Assembly (NCBI GenBank): GCA_001643675.2
Contig: LSRY02000039.1
Span: 612,501-676,500 of the forward strand
DNA: 64,000 nucleotides
Origin: Monocercomonoides exilis
Taxonomy: Eukaryota; Preaxostyla; Oxymonadida; Polymastigidae
Direction of reading: 5' to 3'
A program made the translations under genes and the position numbers. Positions 36,220 through 48,287 of this stretch are shown here, in pieces. The stretch's first letter is position 1. Each line of letters begins with the position of its first letter. The notes beneath the pieces were generated by a model, which had not been told where the DNA came from, searched no databases, and was given only the letters and a program-made list of their open reading frames with translations.

Positions 36220-37520
36220 GAACTATCCGCTTGAAGGCAGCAAGCGCTTTTCATCTGTTGCTTCTTTTGAGTGTTCTTCCAAGTGCGGTTGTTGAAACAC
36301 TCAGCAGTGAAACAAATAAAGAAGAGAATGAAGAATTCTTTGTTTGAATTCCTGAAATGGGGAAAGAGGAAGATGGAAATCCAGCATTTAATGAAACAGA
36401 AACAGAAGAAGATAAAAGACTTGAAAATAAAATTTCAAAATAAAAATAAATAAAATACCTTGAAGGACAAACATAGAAAAATTTGCTTTCACTCCATTGG
36501 AAACGGGAAACAGCAAAATTCTACTCAGGATTCAGTTGGATAATAGTGAAAGAATTTCGAATAGGAAAAGAGAAAAAGCATTCGAAATATTAAATGGAGT
36601 CTTTCATAAGTTGCAAAAAATAAACAAAAATAGAGTATCAAACACAAAATTTCAAACCTTTTTCTTCGTCGAAATCCCATTTCAAATTTCAATATTTTTA
36701 TTGATCTGCAATTTGCAGAAATGCTTTTTTGATATATCAAGATAATATTTATATGTTGTTGAAGTATTTAATGAGGTTAATAACGATTTCTTCAAATTTC
36801 CACGTTATAAAAAGTTTTCATGATCATTGAGATCTTTTTTAAAGCAAAAAAATTTTTTTGTTGATCTGTTGAGAAAAATTCATGATGAATTTTTTTGAGT
36901 TTGTTGGTTTTCTTTATATGACATTGCAATGTGGAAGAAATAAAAATGATTACAAGGAGAAAAATGCTTGTATATTTGAATTTGAGTATTTTTTCGAAAT
37001 GGAAAAAAGATCAATGAAATGAAAAAAATACGTTAAAAAATAACAGTCGAACACCAATCAATATGACATAAAAAAACAAAAAGTTCTTCATGATATTAAT
37101 CATTATAAAAATTGAAAACAGTCAGAAATTTTCTAATCAGATTCAATAACTTTCAATAAAACATAATTCTATCACATAATCATAAAAACTATCTCCAAAT
37201 GTCAACAAAACGTCAACAATTTTGAACAATAAAAGATAAATAAAAAATCTATACTATTTCAGCAAATTTGTGGTATCAAAGACAATTCCAAACAAAAAGG
37301 AATACTTGTATAAAAAGTTCAAAAACTAACTTGTCTATTTTCCCTCTGTTTTCCATCCACTCAACCCTTTCTGATATTTCTCTTGTCCAAACTCAAAAAG
37401 AACAAATCCAACAAAGAAAAAAGACAGACACAATGACAAAACATCACTTCACACTCTCAACAACTCTCCCTTCCAAAAATCTCACCCAAAGATCAATGAA
37501 TTCCCTCACAACTCTCTTTA
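36220..37520. other. AT-rich flank with left copy of a 60-bp inverted repeat
   Basis: No gene is visible. The block 36676-36735 matches, in reverse complement, 42248-42307 on the other side of the USP-transposase gene; see the repeat entries. Confidence 0.45.
36676..36735 (+). repeat. Inverted repeat, left copy, flanking the USP-transposase gene
   Basis: Reads CCCATTTCAAATTTC, then a T-rich spacer, TTGATCTGCAATTTGCAG, AAATG and TTTTTTGAT. The reverse complement of 42307-42248 has the same blocks in the same order. It contains the palindrome CTGCAATTTGCAG. The pair is 5.6 kb apart and encloses exactly one gene. Outer borders and a target duplication could not be fixed. Confidence 0.6.
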
Positions 37521-37523
37521 TTA

Positions 37524-37754
37524 ATGAATCTCGATATATACATAAAAATTCGGGACTATTACCAAGTGAAAATAGGAACATTAAAGGGACAAAAACCACA
37601 AGAAAACAATCGGATTCTAACTGTTGTGCACCTGGGAGGCTGTTCGTCGTATCCAGGTCCGGATAAAGCAGCCCGAAGGCTGCAATATCTAATACGAACA
37701 GTCATGTCCAGCACCCTTCCGATAGAGTACCAGCTAAGCATGCACAACAACTAG
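37524..37754 (+). other. Small open frame or terminal exon, unidentified
   Basis: A plus-strand frame from an ATG at 37524 to TAG at 37754 (76 residues) includes RILTVVHLGGCSSYPGPDKA and STLPIEYQLSMHNN. The text is more protein-like than its surroundings and abuts the 3' end of the USP-transposase gene on the other strand (4-nt gap). It may be the last exon of a decayed gene. No family is recognised. Confidence 0.25.
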
Positions 37755-37758
37755 TTTC

Positions 37759-39124
37759 TTAATTAGGGACACCAAAAGAACAATTTTGAGATTCACAAAT
37801 AGAAGAAGAGTCAAGAAGAAGCTCCAATCTCCTTGAAAGAAGATTTTGAGAAGATTGAGAAAGAAGAGAAGAGTTTGATGATGCATTACCAGAGTGAAAT
37901 GACTTTCTTGTCCGTTGCATTTTCTCTTTCATTGTTGAAGATTCGAGGGCAACCAGAGAGCGTTGAGGAAGATATCCAACAGCCGAAGCACAGACAAATG
38001 AGCCCTTGCGCTCAAAATACAAGTAGTCCTTCATGTGTGGAACAGACAATGATGGCCACGAGATTTGTTGAGATGGTGCATATTCTTCAAAGTTCCTCTC
38101 ATGCACAGAGTCATTGACAGATGTTGAAGATGATGAAGAGTTTGATGATGATGTTGAGATGTTGTTCAATTGTGAAGTTGAAGAAGCTGATGTCGAAATG
38201 TTCATATTGTTTTCGAAGAAGTTGATCAAGTCATGAAGTGTGGTGATGTGTTCAGTTGATGGGTTGTTGTTTGTTGCATTCACTAACGCACCAAATTCAC
38301 TATCACAAATATTCTTTCCGTGGTGCTCAGCGAAGAAGTTGAGTTGAGTGTTTTTCTTTTTCAAAAGTTTTGATTGTTTGGAGAGGATGAAGTGAAGAAG
38401 GAAGCGATTTCTGTTGTATGGACCAGAATCGCAGAAGAACTTAAAAGTGTGAGTGTCTGAGAAGAAGTGTCTTTTGATCACAGATTCCAGACACTCAATA
38501 ACAAATCTGTGATCATTTGAAAGGCAGTCGGAGAAGAAGTTGAATGTTCTTTTTATTTGTTGATTATTTCTTTTTTGAAGAGAGATGATTGTGAACTGAG
38601 AAACCTGTTGATAATTGAAGAATTCTTGTTGAAGTTGATTTTTTCTGATAGGGAGTTTCCATTTCTCTTTGAAGTCGAAAACGAAGACTGCTTCTCCTTC
38701 TTTCAGATTGTCGACAGTTGATTGATAATGTTTTCGTTGCATTTCTGCAACAAGACGATGTTGACGAAGAAGTTTGAGTGCATGAAACTCAGCAGAAGAA
38801 AGTCCATTTTTGTTTTGTGAAGATTTGAGTTTATTCTCCAGATAGTCCAACTTCTCGCACATTCCGCAGAGATCCGTTCGTCTTTTCGCCTTGGAGAAGT
38901 TTGTTGTCAGCTTGTAGAAATGGGAAAGAGATACTTTGATATTCGTTTCTTCTGAAAACTCTTTCCATAATTTAGTCTTGGGCTTGAAGATTAATCTCTT
39001 TTCATTGGGAGAAAAGATGCCCGTTTTCTTTCTTTTTTCCTTTAATGCTTCCAATCCGTAGCTTGATGTTATTGATGAAGAGAGTGGAGGAATGGAAGTT
39101 GGTCGATGAGGTGGTGTGATGAAC

Positions 39125-39169
<45 letters not shown>

Positions 39170-41556
39170 ATGATGTTTGAAGTGTTAATGCTTGATGGTT
39201 CAGAAGATAAAGAAAAAGAGGAACCACCAAATTGAATTGTTGAAATCGTTGGTTTTGTTTTTTCTTTGGTATAGAATGAGAGTGATGGAGTGTAACCTTG
39301 TTCGTAAAGATCCTTCCATGCCTTTGTCCAATTTTCGATGTTCAGTTCTGTCACATCAGCATCGTTGCAAATATTCCATGAGACATCGTTTCCTCTATTT
39401 CTTTTGATGACAGCGATATAATGGCCATTTCTTTGATCCAACTGTTTATGAAGAATTTGCCCAACAAAATGATAAAAATACTCTTCTTTATTGTTCTCCA
39501 GGAGATGTTGAAAATTATCATTTGAAAACCCTTTGCAAAACGAACGCTGATTCACTCTATCGGTTTCCATGACGAAGGTTTTTGAAGGTGCAGAGCAAGC
39601 AGTTTCAGTGCATTCGTGACAGATGGCAAGAACCTCTGGAAATGCAACCATTTCCTCCCATCGAGCAGCACAGCATTTCTCTTTGCATTCATCACAATTA
39701 ACATTGTTTTTTCCATCCAAAATTTCTGTTGCAAAAAGTGAAGATAAACCTTTGTGATGTGATGATGTATTGATGATAACACTGCAACAGGATTCATTAA
39801 AATGATTAGAGACTTTTTGACATTTTTGACATTTGAAATGAGTAATGAGCACTGGATTGAAGGTATCCTTTTCAAATATCTTATTATCTTGAAGAAGTTG
39901 ATGAAGATTTTCAAATGCTTCTGTCACATTCTGTTGCTGCCTGCTTCTGTATCCGCAAAATGTTTCCCATTTGTTGATCAGTGATGGAACCCACGAACGC
40001 ACTGATGAACCATCTTTGGCAAGTTGCTGACAAACACTCAAAACACGAGAAGACATTGTTTTTATTGCTGTTTGCTTTTTAAATAAGAATGGTTTTTGTG
40101 AGGTTATCGAAGAGAAGCATTGAAGAAGAGATGAAAGATAGCATGTGTTTCCTAAATTTATTAATCCTTTTATTGATGTTGATGAAGAAGAATCTGATGA
40201 TATAATTTTTGAAGAGGTAGATGAAGAAGGAGAAGAATTTGAATGAGGAAAATCTGTTTGATTGTTATTCATCGTGATCTGTGCAGTATTTTCATGATGC
40301 GAAATAACATTCTCATCGGCAGGTGTGTTATGTTGAGACGAATAAGTGTTGTTCTCTTTTGAAAATGATGAAAGAAGATTTTGAAATGCTTGTGGTGGAA
40401 TTAGAGTCGGTGAAGTGGCATATTCAATTAATTGATCACTCACCCACACATCATCGTTGAAAAAGGCAGTTGAAGATTCTTCAATAGAAAAAGAATTTAT
40501 ATTTTCTTTTTGTTTCTTTTTGAAAGATGAAGAGGATGAGGATGAAGAGGAGGATGAGGAGGATGAGGATGATGAGGAGGAAGATGAAGATTTCGAAAGT
40601 TTTGCTTTGAATAATTTGTGAATTGGAATTGGTGAAGGAGACGAACAACGTCTATGTTGTGATTTATTTGTTTTTCTTTTTGTTGAACCCCTTTCTCTCC
40701 TAATTGGAGCACTGATTGGAGCATCAACAGCTTGAGATGGAGAAGAATTTGTTGAAGAAGAATTTTTTTCTGTAACGACATTTGATTTTTTGTTTTGCAG
40801 AGATGATATTGAAGGAAAAGAAGATTGTTTTTTTCTTTGAGATGAATTTTCTGTGATGATTTCTTCATCCCACGCTGCTTCGTCAATAAATCTCGCACAG
40901 TCAGGCTCAGCTCGCTGCTTTTTCTTTGCTGACTGAAGCGAAGTTGAGGCTTCAGTTGAATGGGCTAACATCCAGTTGTTGCCCTTTTCCCAGTCCTGTT
41001 CATTTAAGCCTAAAATAAACAGAGAAAATCACAAAAAAAATATTAAATAAATACAAACCACTTTTGCAAGACGGAAGATGAGGTTTTTGAGGCTGAATGA
41101 TAAATCCTTGGTTCTTTTTGAGCGTTTGCTTCGCGTAAATTAATTTTCCTTCTGTCACATCATATCCATAGTTTTGAAAATCGGATAATAATGTGTTTCG
41201 AGACAACGCCTGCAGCAATGTTGTCTGAGTGTGCAATGGAGCGTTATTGTACACCACAGACAGGTCTTCCAGCAGCTTTATGTGATATTCTGTTTTAAAT
41301 TAATAAATAATAAACAAATAATAAAGAAAGAAAAATTAACAGAGAGTTGAAATGACATGTTTCACTCAATCCATAAAATAAAAGCCAAACCATTCAAAGA
41401 CTTCAGTAAATCATTAATTACTGAAGATGATTGCCTATAGTTGAAAAAGAGATAGATATGCAATGAATCAACGTCATCTCCACCAATTCGTTTTATTTCG
41501 TTCCATAAAACTTTGCATCGAGAATTAAGAGTTGATTGAGGTTTTGAAAAAGACAT
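37759..41556 (-). CDS. Ubiquitin-specific protease joined to a transposase-like core (1215 residues)
   Basis: Exons on the minus strand are 41556-41391, 41289-41059 and 41009-37759, 3648 nt, with no internal stop. Both introns are phase 1 and start GTTTG. Residues 1-145: globular N-terminus (LLSDFQNYGYDVTEGKLIYA). About 146-410: Ser/Lys-rich with Ser runs. About 410-730: peptidase C19 domain with GLINLGNTCYLSSLLQCF (catalytic Cys about 422), QQQNVTEAFENL in place of the QQDAxEF box, two CxxC pairs (FKCQKC, VNCDEC), the His box RNGHYIAVIKR and WNICNDADV for the third residue. After a second Ser run, about 800-1060 hold a block I know from uncharacterised eukaryotic transposon proteins: DLCGMCEKL, EAVFVFDFKEKW, FFSDCLSNDH, FKFFCDSGPYNRNRF and LNFFAEHHGKNICDSEFGAL. 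The protease could cut ubiquitin from host or element proteins; this is inference. An inverted repeat flanks the gene. Confidence 0.8.
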
Positions 41557-42590
41557 TTTTATTGAAAAAATTTTTTAATTATGGTTTGATGATATTAGAG
41601 ATTTATATGCTGTTGTTTGAATTTATAATACTTTTTTATTAATTTTTTTAAATTTTTTTTAAGATTTGTGTTCATTCTAAGAAAAATTGGCAAATAAAAA
41701 AATACAAAGAGCTTCCAAAAATGAATTAATAATATTCAAAATTATCCTTCTGAAAATTTCCGAAAGTTCAAAACTAACATGATTTTTATCTCCTTTTCCA
41801 CATCATCAGGAAAAAACATCAACATTAAACAATAAAATAATAATTCTTTTAAAAAAATGATTAAAAATATTCAATAACAAGAAATTAGCATCTCTATCAC
41901 AACTAAAATATTGTTTAAATTCATTATTCATTTGTTAATAAAAAATTTCACAGCAAAAGAATAAATGGAAATATTTTGAACAGTTATATTTAAAAATATT
42001 GAAAAATTTTTTTCCAAAAAGTTCTTTTTTCAATGTTGACAAATAAAAAACAAATAAAATTTATTTCATCGATTGAAAATTTAAAATTAAAAATTTTTTA
42101 TTTAATTAATGTTTCATAAAATATTCTTTCTGAAAATTGCTCAAGTTGATCTTTTCGATCAATAAAAGATTGTAATTATTTGGCAATTTGCAGAAATCGT
42201 TTTTGCATATATGGATCTCTTCTTTATATCATTTGTACCATTTACAATCAAAAAATTATCATTTCTGCAAATTGCAGATCAACAAAAAATACGAAATTTG
42301 AAATGGGTTTATAACAAGAAAAATAAAATTTGATTATCTTTTGAAAACCTTCGTTTATTGAGGAAACTGCATAATATATAATTCATATCGTAATTTACTA
42401 CTTCTTCTGTTATATACTTCAAAAGATACGCCCAATTCACTTCTCTTCCATTTGACATAAATAATGCTGGTTTCTACTTCACTGCTTCTCGTTAGAAGCA
42501 ACAGAATATAAATTTTTCTCAATTTATTCGAAAATAAGCATATTTTGTCTTTTTCTTCATCTATTACACCTCCTTCCTACTCTCCCTCCC
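41557..42590. other. AT-rich flank upstream of the USP-transposase gene
   Basis: Probably includes the promoter of the minus-strand gene starting at 41556. Carries the right copy of the inverted repeat at 42248-42307, and a further ATTTGGCAATTTGCAGAAAT near 42178, a partial second copy of its core. No other gene. Confidence 0.45.
42248..42307 (-). repeat. Inverted repeat, right copy, flanking the USP-transposase gene
   Basis: Reverse complement of the block at 36676-36735, with about 80-85 percent agreement by eye. Core: CTGCAATTTGCAGAAATG. See the left copy. Confidence 0.6.
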
Positions 42591-42599
42591 AAGATATTC

Positions 42600-44860
42600 A
42601 CGTTCAATCATCTTTGATCATGTTGGCTGTGGGAAGTCAGCGCTTCCAGCGTCCATTCTGGGAGAGACTATCAGTTTGGAAGGGAAAGGTTGTTTGAGGG
42701 GGAAAGTGGCATATGTGTCTCAGGTGTGTAAGTTAGAAAGAATATAAGAAAATAAGTTATTATTTATTATTATTATTATTTTAATAACTTTATCTCTTAT
42801 AAACATTATATTCATCATTTGTTTCACTGAATTTATATTCTTCTTCTTCTGACATGCATCATATATCTATTCCTCTGTCATATCCGTTCAGATTCCCCAC
42901 ATTTTCAACGACATTATCAAATCCACATCCTCTTCCACACTCCCTTTGACCCCGTCCGCTACGCTCGTGTCATTCAAGCATGTTGTCTGGAACTAAACTT
43001 GGACATTCTTCCTGGCAGAGACGAAGCAGAAGTGGGCAAAAGAGGATACAACCTGTCGGGCGGGCAGCGAATGAGGATAGCTCTGGCGAGGGCAGTCTAT
43101 TCATCGGCTGAGGTGTTTCTGTTGGATGACATTTTGGCGAGTATCGATGCTCATGTGGGACAAGCGCTGGTCATCAAATGCATCAGCCAGCTGCTGAAAG
43201 GGAAGACCGTCTTGTTAGCGACACATCACACGAAATATCTGCCTCACTTTGACACGGCCATCGCGATGGAAGAGGACGGGAGGATCAGAAAGATAGGCAG
43301 GGCGGAGGAGTTTAAGGGGATTGTGAAGGAGATGGTGGTGATTGTGAAGGAAAAGAAGGAAGGAAGGAAGGAAAGGAAGAGGAGAAGGAGAAGAAGAGGA
43401 GAAGTGAGGAGAAAGAGAAAGAGAAACATTGGGAGATAATTTTGAAAACAATTGTGAGAAGATTAAAGATGCAAATGACATTCCTTCTCCATCATCATCA
43501 TCATCTTCTTCTTCTCCATTCAACTTGACTCACTCAAACACTTCACCTTCTCCACCCATTTCACCCATTTCACATTCACCTTCACATTTATCTTCTTCTT
43601 CTTCTTCTTCAATCATTCAAACTCCGATTTCACTTTCTCCTTCTCCATCCTCTTCTTCCTCATCCTCATTCTCTTCCTCTTCCTCTTCCTCCTCTCCTTC
43701 TCCTTCTCCTTCTCCCTCTGAACTGGGGCATCTGAAGGAGTTCATTGACATGGAGGCTGATTCTGTATCTCTCTCCTCTGTTTTGTGGTATTTCAAGCAT
43801 GCATCGTTTTTCCTGCTATTCTTTGCGCTGCTGACGATTGCACTGAGCAACGTTGCTCAGAATGGGAAGAGCGCTGTGCTCAACACGTGGACTGCGAAGG
43901 ATGCACAGATGGAGCAGATGAACAGGATACTCAATGGACTTGGAGGAGAAAAGAGAGGGGAGGATGAGAAGAAAAGAAAAATGAATTTTGAACAAAACAT
44001 TGAATGATTCAGTTATGTCATCACCACCACCATCATCTCAAGAAAACAATCACAAAAATAGTGACAATTCAAAAACAAGAACATCAAAAAATTCACTTCA
44101 GAAAAACTCCTTCAAGCACAAAAAGCAGAAGAAGCAGAAGAAGAAAATGTTTCTGTTCTCCTTTCTGAGCCGTTTCAATCTTTCGTCAAGTTTCTTATTC
44201 TTTATCCACATCATCATGAAATTATTCTTGTCGCTCGGCGAGATTCTTGTGAATTTGATCACCACCCGCTTCCGGATGCAGTCTGCCCATGCCATCAAGA
44301 CAGAAGTGTTCTCAAAGCTTTTCCACGCAAAGATGAGCTTCTTCGACACCACACACACCAGCATGTTGTACAGAAAACTGAATGGTGTGAACCCCATCAG
44401 CAACAGCGCACTCCATTCCTTCACTGTCACTGCCTCCTCCCTCGTGAAGCTGCCCTTGGCACTGGTGGAGATACATTCATCGATTCCAACGCTACTGCTG
44501 CCTGTTGACCTGGCAACGAGTTCGATGGCACTGATCAGCCATTCAACGTCCCTAGCAAAGCATCACATTTACCGGTCGTTGGTTGCTGTCCGAAGCGACT
44601 CAGTGCTCTTTTTCAAGCAGGTGGCAAAGCAGCTGCAACGTTTGGTGAACAGCAAGATGAATACGCGGGCACATTACAAGAAGCCGCTGTTGATTCACAC
44701 ATGCAAAACAATGTCATTGCAGTTGTGTGGCCAGCTGTTTCCGGAAATACACAGAAACGAAAAGAGGGATGAGAAGCTGTTTAAAAGAACGTGTGAGATC
44801 GAACAGGAGGTGTCGTCTATGGCTCCGTTTGGCTCGATTCGATTGCAGACAGCAGAATGA
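42600..44860 (+). pseudogene. ABCC/MRP-type ABC transporter remnant (NBD1 to second membrane domain), frameshifted
   Basis: Exon to 42723: FDHVGCGKSALPASILGE (Walker A) and GKVAYVSQ (Q-loop). Intron 42724-42891. Next exon: IPHIFNDIIK, then in another frame HILFHTPFDPVRYARVIQAC and LNLDILPGRDEAEVGKRGYN, LSGGQ signature at 43052-43066, VFLLDDILASID (Walker B) and ATHH (switch His). A shift near 43430 leads through a Ser run into the second membrane domain: SSVLWYFKHASFFLLFFALL. Another shift near 43990 gives FSKLFHAKMSFFDTT, the conserved intracellular loop of ABCC proteins, and QVAKQLQRLVNSKMNTRAHY. Family members pump anionic organic compounds with ATP. Here the first membrane domain and the second nucleotide domain are missing and at least three frame breaks exist, so it cannot make a transporter. 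Confidence 0.7.
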
Positions 44861-47178
44861 GAGACAAGAATAGGAGTGATTTAAGAGAGGGAAATGGGGC
44901 TGATAAAGCGATTGCTGCAACTTCTTCTTCTTCTTCTTCTTCTTCTATTTCTTCTTCTTCTCCTTCTCTTTCTTCTTCCATTTCTTCTTATTCTTCTTCT
45001 TCTTCTATTTCTTCTTCCTCTCCTTCTTCTCTTTCTTCTTCTTCTTCATCTTCTTCTTTTTCTTCTTCTTCAGCTTCTACTTTTTCCTCGTAGCGTCGAT
45101 TTTTTTGAAACAAATTCATGACATAAGAAGACCAGCAGATAAAAAGGATGAAGCAACAGCTAAAATGAAGAAGGAAAAGACAATATTTCATTCTCCCACC
45201 AGATGTGTTTGAGGCGCTGCCGCTGTTTGCAGAGTTTCGGATGGTGGAGCGGTATGCGAAGAATCTGGAGAAAAGGAAGAGAGAAAGAGAGAGAGCGAAA
45301 GAGAGAATGAATGAATGAGAGAAGAGAAGAAAGAAGGATAAGAGAACTGATTAAGATGAGGAAGGTATTGAAGCCTGAAAATGATAGAGATTACAATGAT
45401 GATGAAAAAGAAAATAATGTCAAAGCAGAAGAAAACGAGAGTTTATCATTGATTAGAAAAGATTCTTTAAAGGAACCGAAGAAAAATGAAGATAGTGAAT
45501 GCCTTTCCGACAGCTTCATCATCAGTGATGAAGTAGAGCGAAGAGAGAAGAGGCACAAACAGAGAGAGAAACAGAGGTTGATGCGAAGGTATTACCAGGC
45601 GCTTGAGCTTCAACGTGATTCTGTTGTGAATGAGGTGCTTTTGATGGTCAGACCAAACTTGCTGCTTTCTCCAGCGCCGATTGACGAGTCTCTAAAAAGA
45701 CCAGGAATGAGTGTGGATGCTTCTAAAAGTGAGGGAGATAGCAAAGAAGACAGAAAAGAAGAGAAAGATTGGAATAATTCTGTGAATGCAAATGGAAATA
45801 AGGAAGAAGAGAAAGGATATGAAGATAGCACGAAAGATGATGATAAAGAAGTGGTTTTAGAGGATTCAATGAACAACCCCAAAGAAGCTGCTTCAAAAGA
45901 AAGACTGTCAAACAGAATCAGATAAGAATACAAACGCAAAAGAATCTGTTCAAAACAACAAAAAAGGCGAAACGAATAATAATGAGCCAAAACCAGAGCC
46001 TCTTTCATCGCAATCACAACAAAAACAGCAGCAACAGAACACAACACCATCACCTTCTCCGCGGCCTAAACAATATTCTTCAGGAAGAGGCGCCTTTGAA
46101 ACGATACACTATACGCGAGGGAAGCGAATGGACGGAGGATGGAGATGGGGAGAGGGGCTGTTGGTGCACCTACAACGCCGCTGTCACCTGCTGTTGGAGG
46201 AGGAGGGGGAGAAGGGGTTACGTTGGGTGTTATGGGAACGAAGAATTTCAACAAAGAAGTGACAAGGGCGATATTTGATAAATTTCAGAACGAGAAAGGA
46301 TAAGTAGACGATGAAGAGGCGAAAACTACGTTTTATTCATTGGAATCTGATGATCAGAGAGAAAAACTGCTTCGGCTGATGAAACTGCAGGAAATTCAAA
46401 AGAAGAAAAAGGAGAAGAAAGAAGAGAAAGAGAGGAGGCGGAAGAAGAAAGAAGAGCGGGAGCGCAGGAAAATGGAGAAAGTGCCTGCGTATGCAGCAGT
46501 CGATGCAAGGCAGACAAGAAAGCGGTTGAATCTGATGAGTGCGCTAATGAGCGAGCTGAGGCAGATCAGGGCTGAGCTTAGAAGAGGAAGAGTGATGAAG
46601 TGGCGGGGCTGGTGGCCGTTCAAAGAGGAAGCAGAGACGACACACAGGAAGGGAAGGAAAGGAGCAGGGAAAGATCACCTCTGCTGTTTCAGAAGGAGAA
46701 AGGGATAAGAACATTCAGTCAGAGCAGTGTGCCCGGAAGAAGAGATGCGTTGTCGAAGCTGTTTTCTTCGCTTTCGTTCTCAAAATTTGCATCTTTCTTC
46801 ACATCGCAGAATTCAATGGCTATGGATCTGATGCAGAAACACCCTGTGCTCAATTTTGTTGCGCATTTTGATTCAACTGCAGAATTTGACGCAAATGAAA
46901 ATATTTCTCTTCATCCTCTCTCTAACTGCACTTCTTCACTTTTCAATTCGTTCATGTTTATGAACATCCAACAACAATCTTCTCCTTCCATCAGAACTTC
47001 TTTATCTCCCTCGCAGCAATACCACGCTAAACTTTCATCTTCTGCTAGTCCTGCAGCTCCTGACTCTCTTTCTCTACTCTCACTTACTGCTCTATCTTCA
47101 TCTCCTTCTCTTTCATTCAACTCCCCTCAAATTCGATATCGTTTCTTATCTTTCATTTCTTTTCGGAAGCACAGATAA
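44857..47178 (+). pseudogene. Ser-rich and coiled-coil coding-like blocks after the ABC remnant
   Basis: 44910-45093 is a (TTC)n-type microsatellite encoding Ser. Then broken plus-strand blocks follow: PPDVFEALPLFAEFRMVERY near 45195, 45311-45925 (Lys/Glu-rich; SFIISDEVERREKRHKQREK, MVRPNLLLSPAPIDESLKRP), 46340-46708 (coiled-coil run, then KVPAYAAVDARQTRKRLNLM, ELRQIRAELRRGRVMKWRGW) and 46600-47178 (MQKHPVLNFVAHFDSTAEFD). They may be the degenerate linker and C-terminal part of the same ABC transporter, or another gene. No NBD2 motif is seen. Frames overlap and shift repeatedly. Confidence 0.35.
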
Positions 47179-47179
47179 T

Positions 47180-48280
47180 TATTTATTCTAACATAGAATG
47201 CCAGCTGAAGTTATATGAAAATGAGAGAACTATATTAAACCAAGAAAAGCTGATCAGAAGGCACGAAATCAACAAGAAAATCGATTCTGACTTTTTCATT
47301 TTGAGATTGAAAGAATTTGAGGAAACAGAAAGAACGAGGCGGGGAAATTTTTCTTTGAACAAACAGTTGCAGGGATAGTTTTCGAGAGATTTCACAACAT
47401 CGTGTGCCTTCAAAAAGTCGCTGAACATGAAATGGGAGAGGAAATATAAAAGAGATATAAGTTTTTGAGTGGATGTCAAGGGTTTTTAAAAGCAAGTGAT
47501 GGAACATGCACCAATTAGTTAAGTCGATGAAAACTCATGAATTTTTCTATGAAATGGAAAATGAGAAATTTAGAAAAAGGAAGAAACTATGAGGAAATCA
47601 GAAAAAATTCATTGTTATAAGTGATTTTTGTACCATCGGAGCTGAGTGTGAGTGTTTGAGTTGGAACAAATGTTGAGGTGAGGGGAGTGAGAAAGGCGTC
47701 TTGGTGGAGGGAAATTCCGCCGTTGAGAACATACTCGATGGAAGCATATGGTGTCTGTTGGGGTCTGCCAAAGGCATAAGCTTCAATTTCACTTCTGAAA
47801 TCAATGTTATTCTGGGCAATGAGAGGGAATCAGCTGTTGAACTCAGACTTATCTGATATGCCACTAAATCTATTTTCGTAAGATGAATCCTATGAATGGA
47901 ATAAATGGAATGGGGATTTGTTGGCTATACAAAGGTGAGGAAAAAAAAGAAAAATAACTATTATTGTTAAATTGGTTTCAAAATTTTTGTTTTCTTATCT
48001 TTTTTTCTGTTCTTCTTCATAATTTTTTTTATTTTCAATGTTTTGTTTTTTCTGTTATAAAATAAACATTTTCTTTTTGAAGTTTTATTTATTTGTTTTT
48101 GGTTCATTTTTATTTTACTTGATCAAAAAATTCTTATTAATGAAAAAAGGTATGTTTTTTTGTTCTTATAAATTTTCCAAATATATATGACAGAAATAAA
48201 AGCAAAATACTTGCAAAAAATCATTTATATTCTTTGATCAATAAATACCACAATAGATTTTATTTTTTCGATTTTTGATC
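47180..48280. other. Spacer with a short coding-like block
   Basis: 47598-47870 looks slightly protein-like on both strands, possibly a POMP fragment, but I cannot choose a frame. 47930-48280 is AT-rich with no visible gene. Confidence 0.25.
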
Positions 48281-48287
48281 TTTTTTT

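Noticed and set aside
43215-43523. Minus-strand Ser/Phe frames opposite the ABC nucleotide domain
   Set aside because: Mirror of the Lys/Arg-rich plus-strand coding sequence that carries LSGGQ and Walker B.
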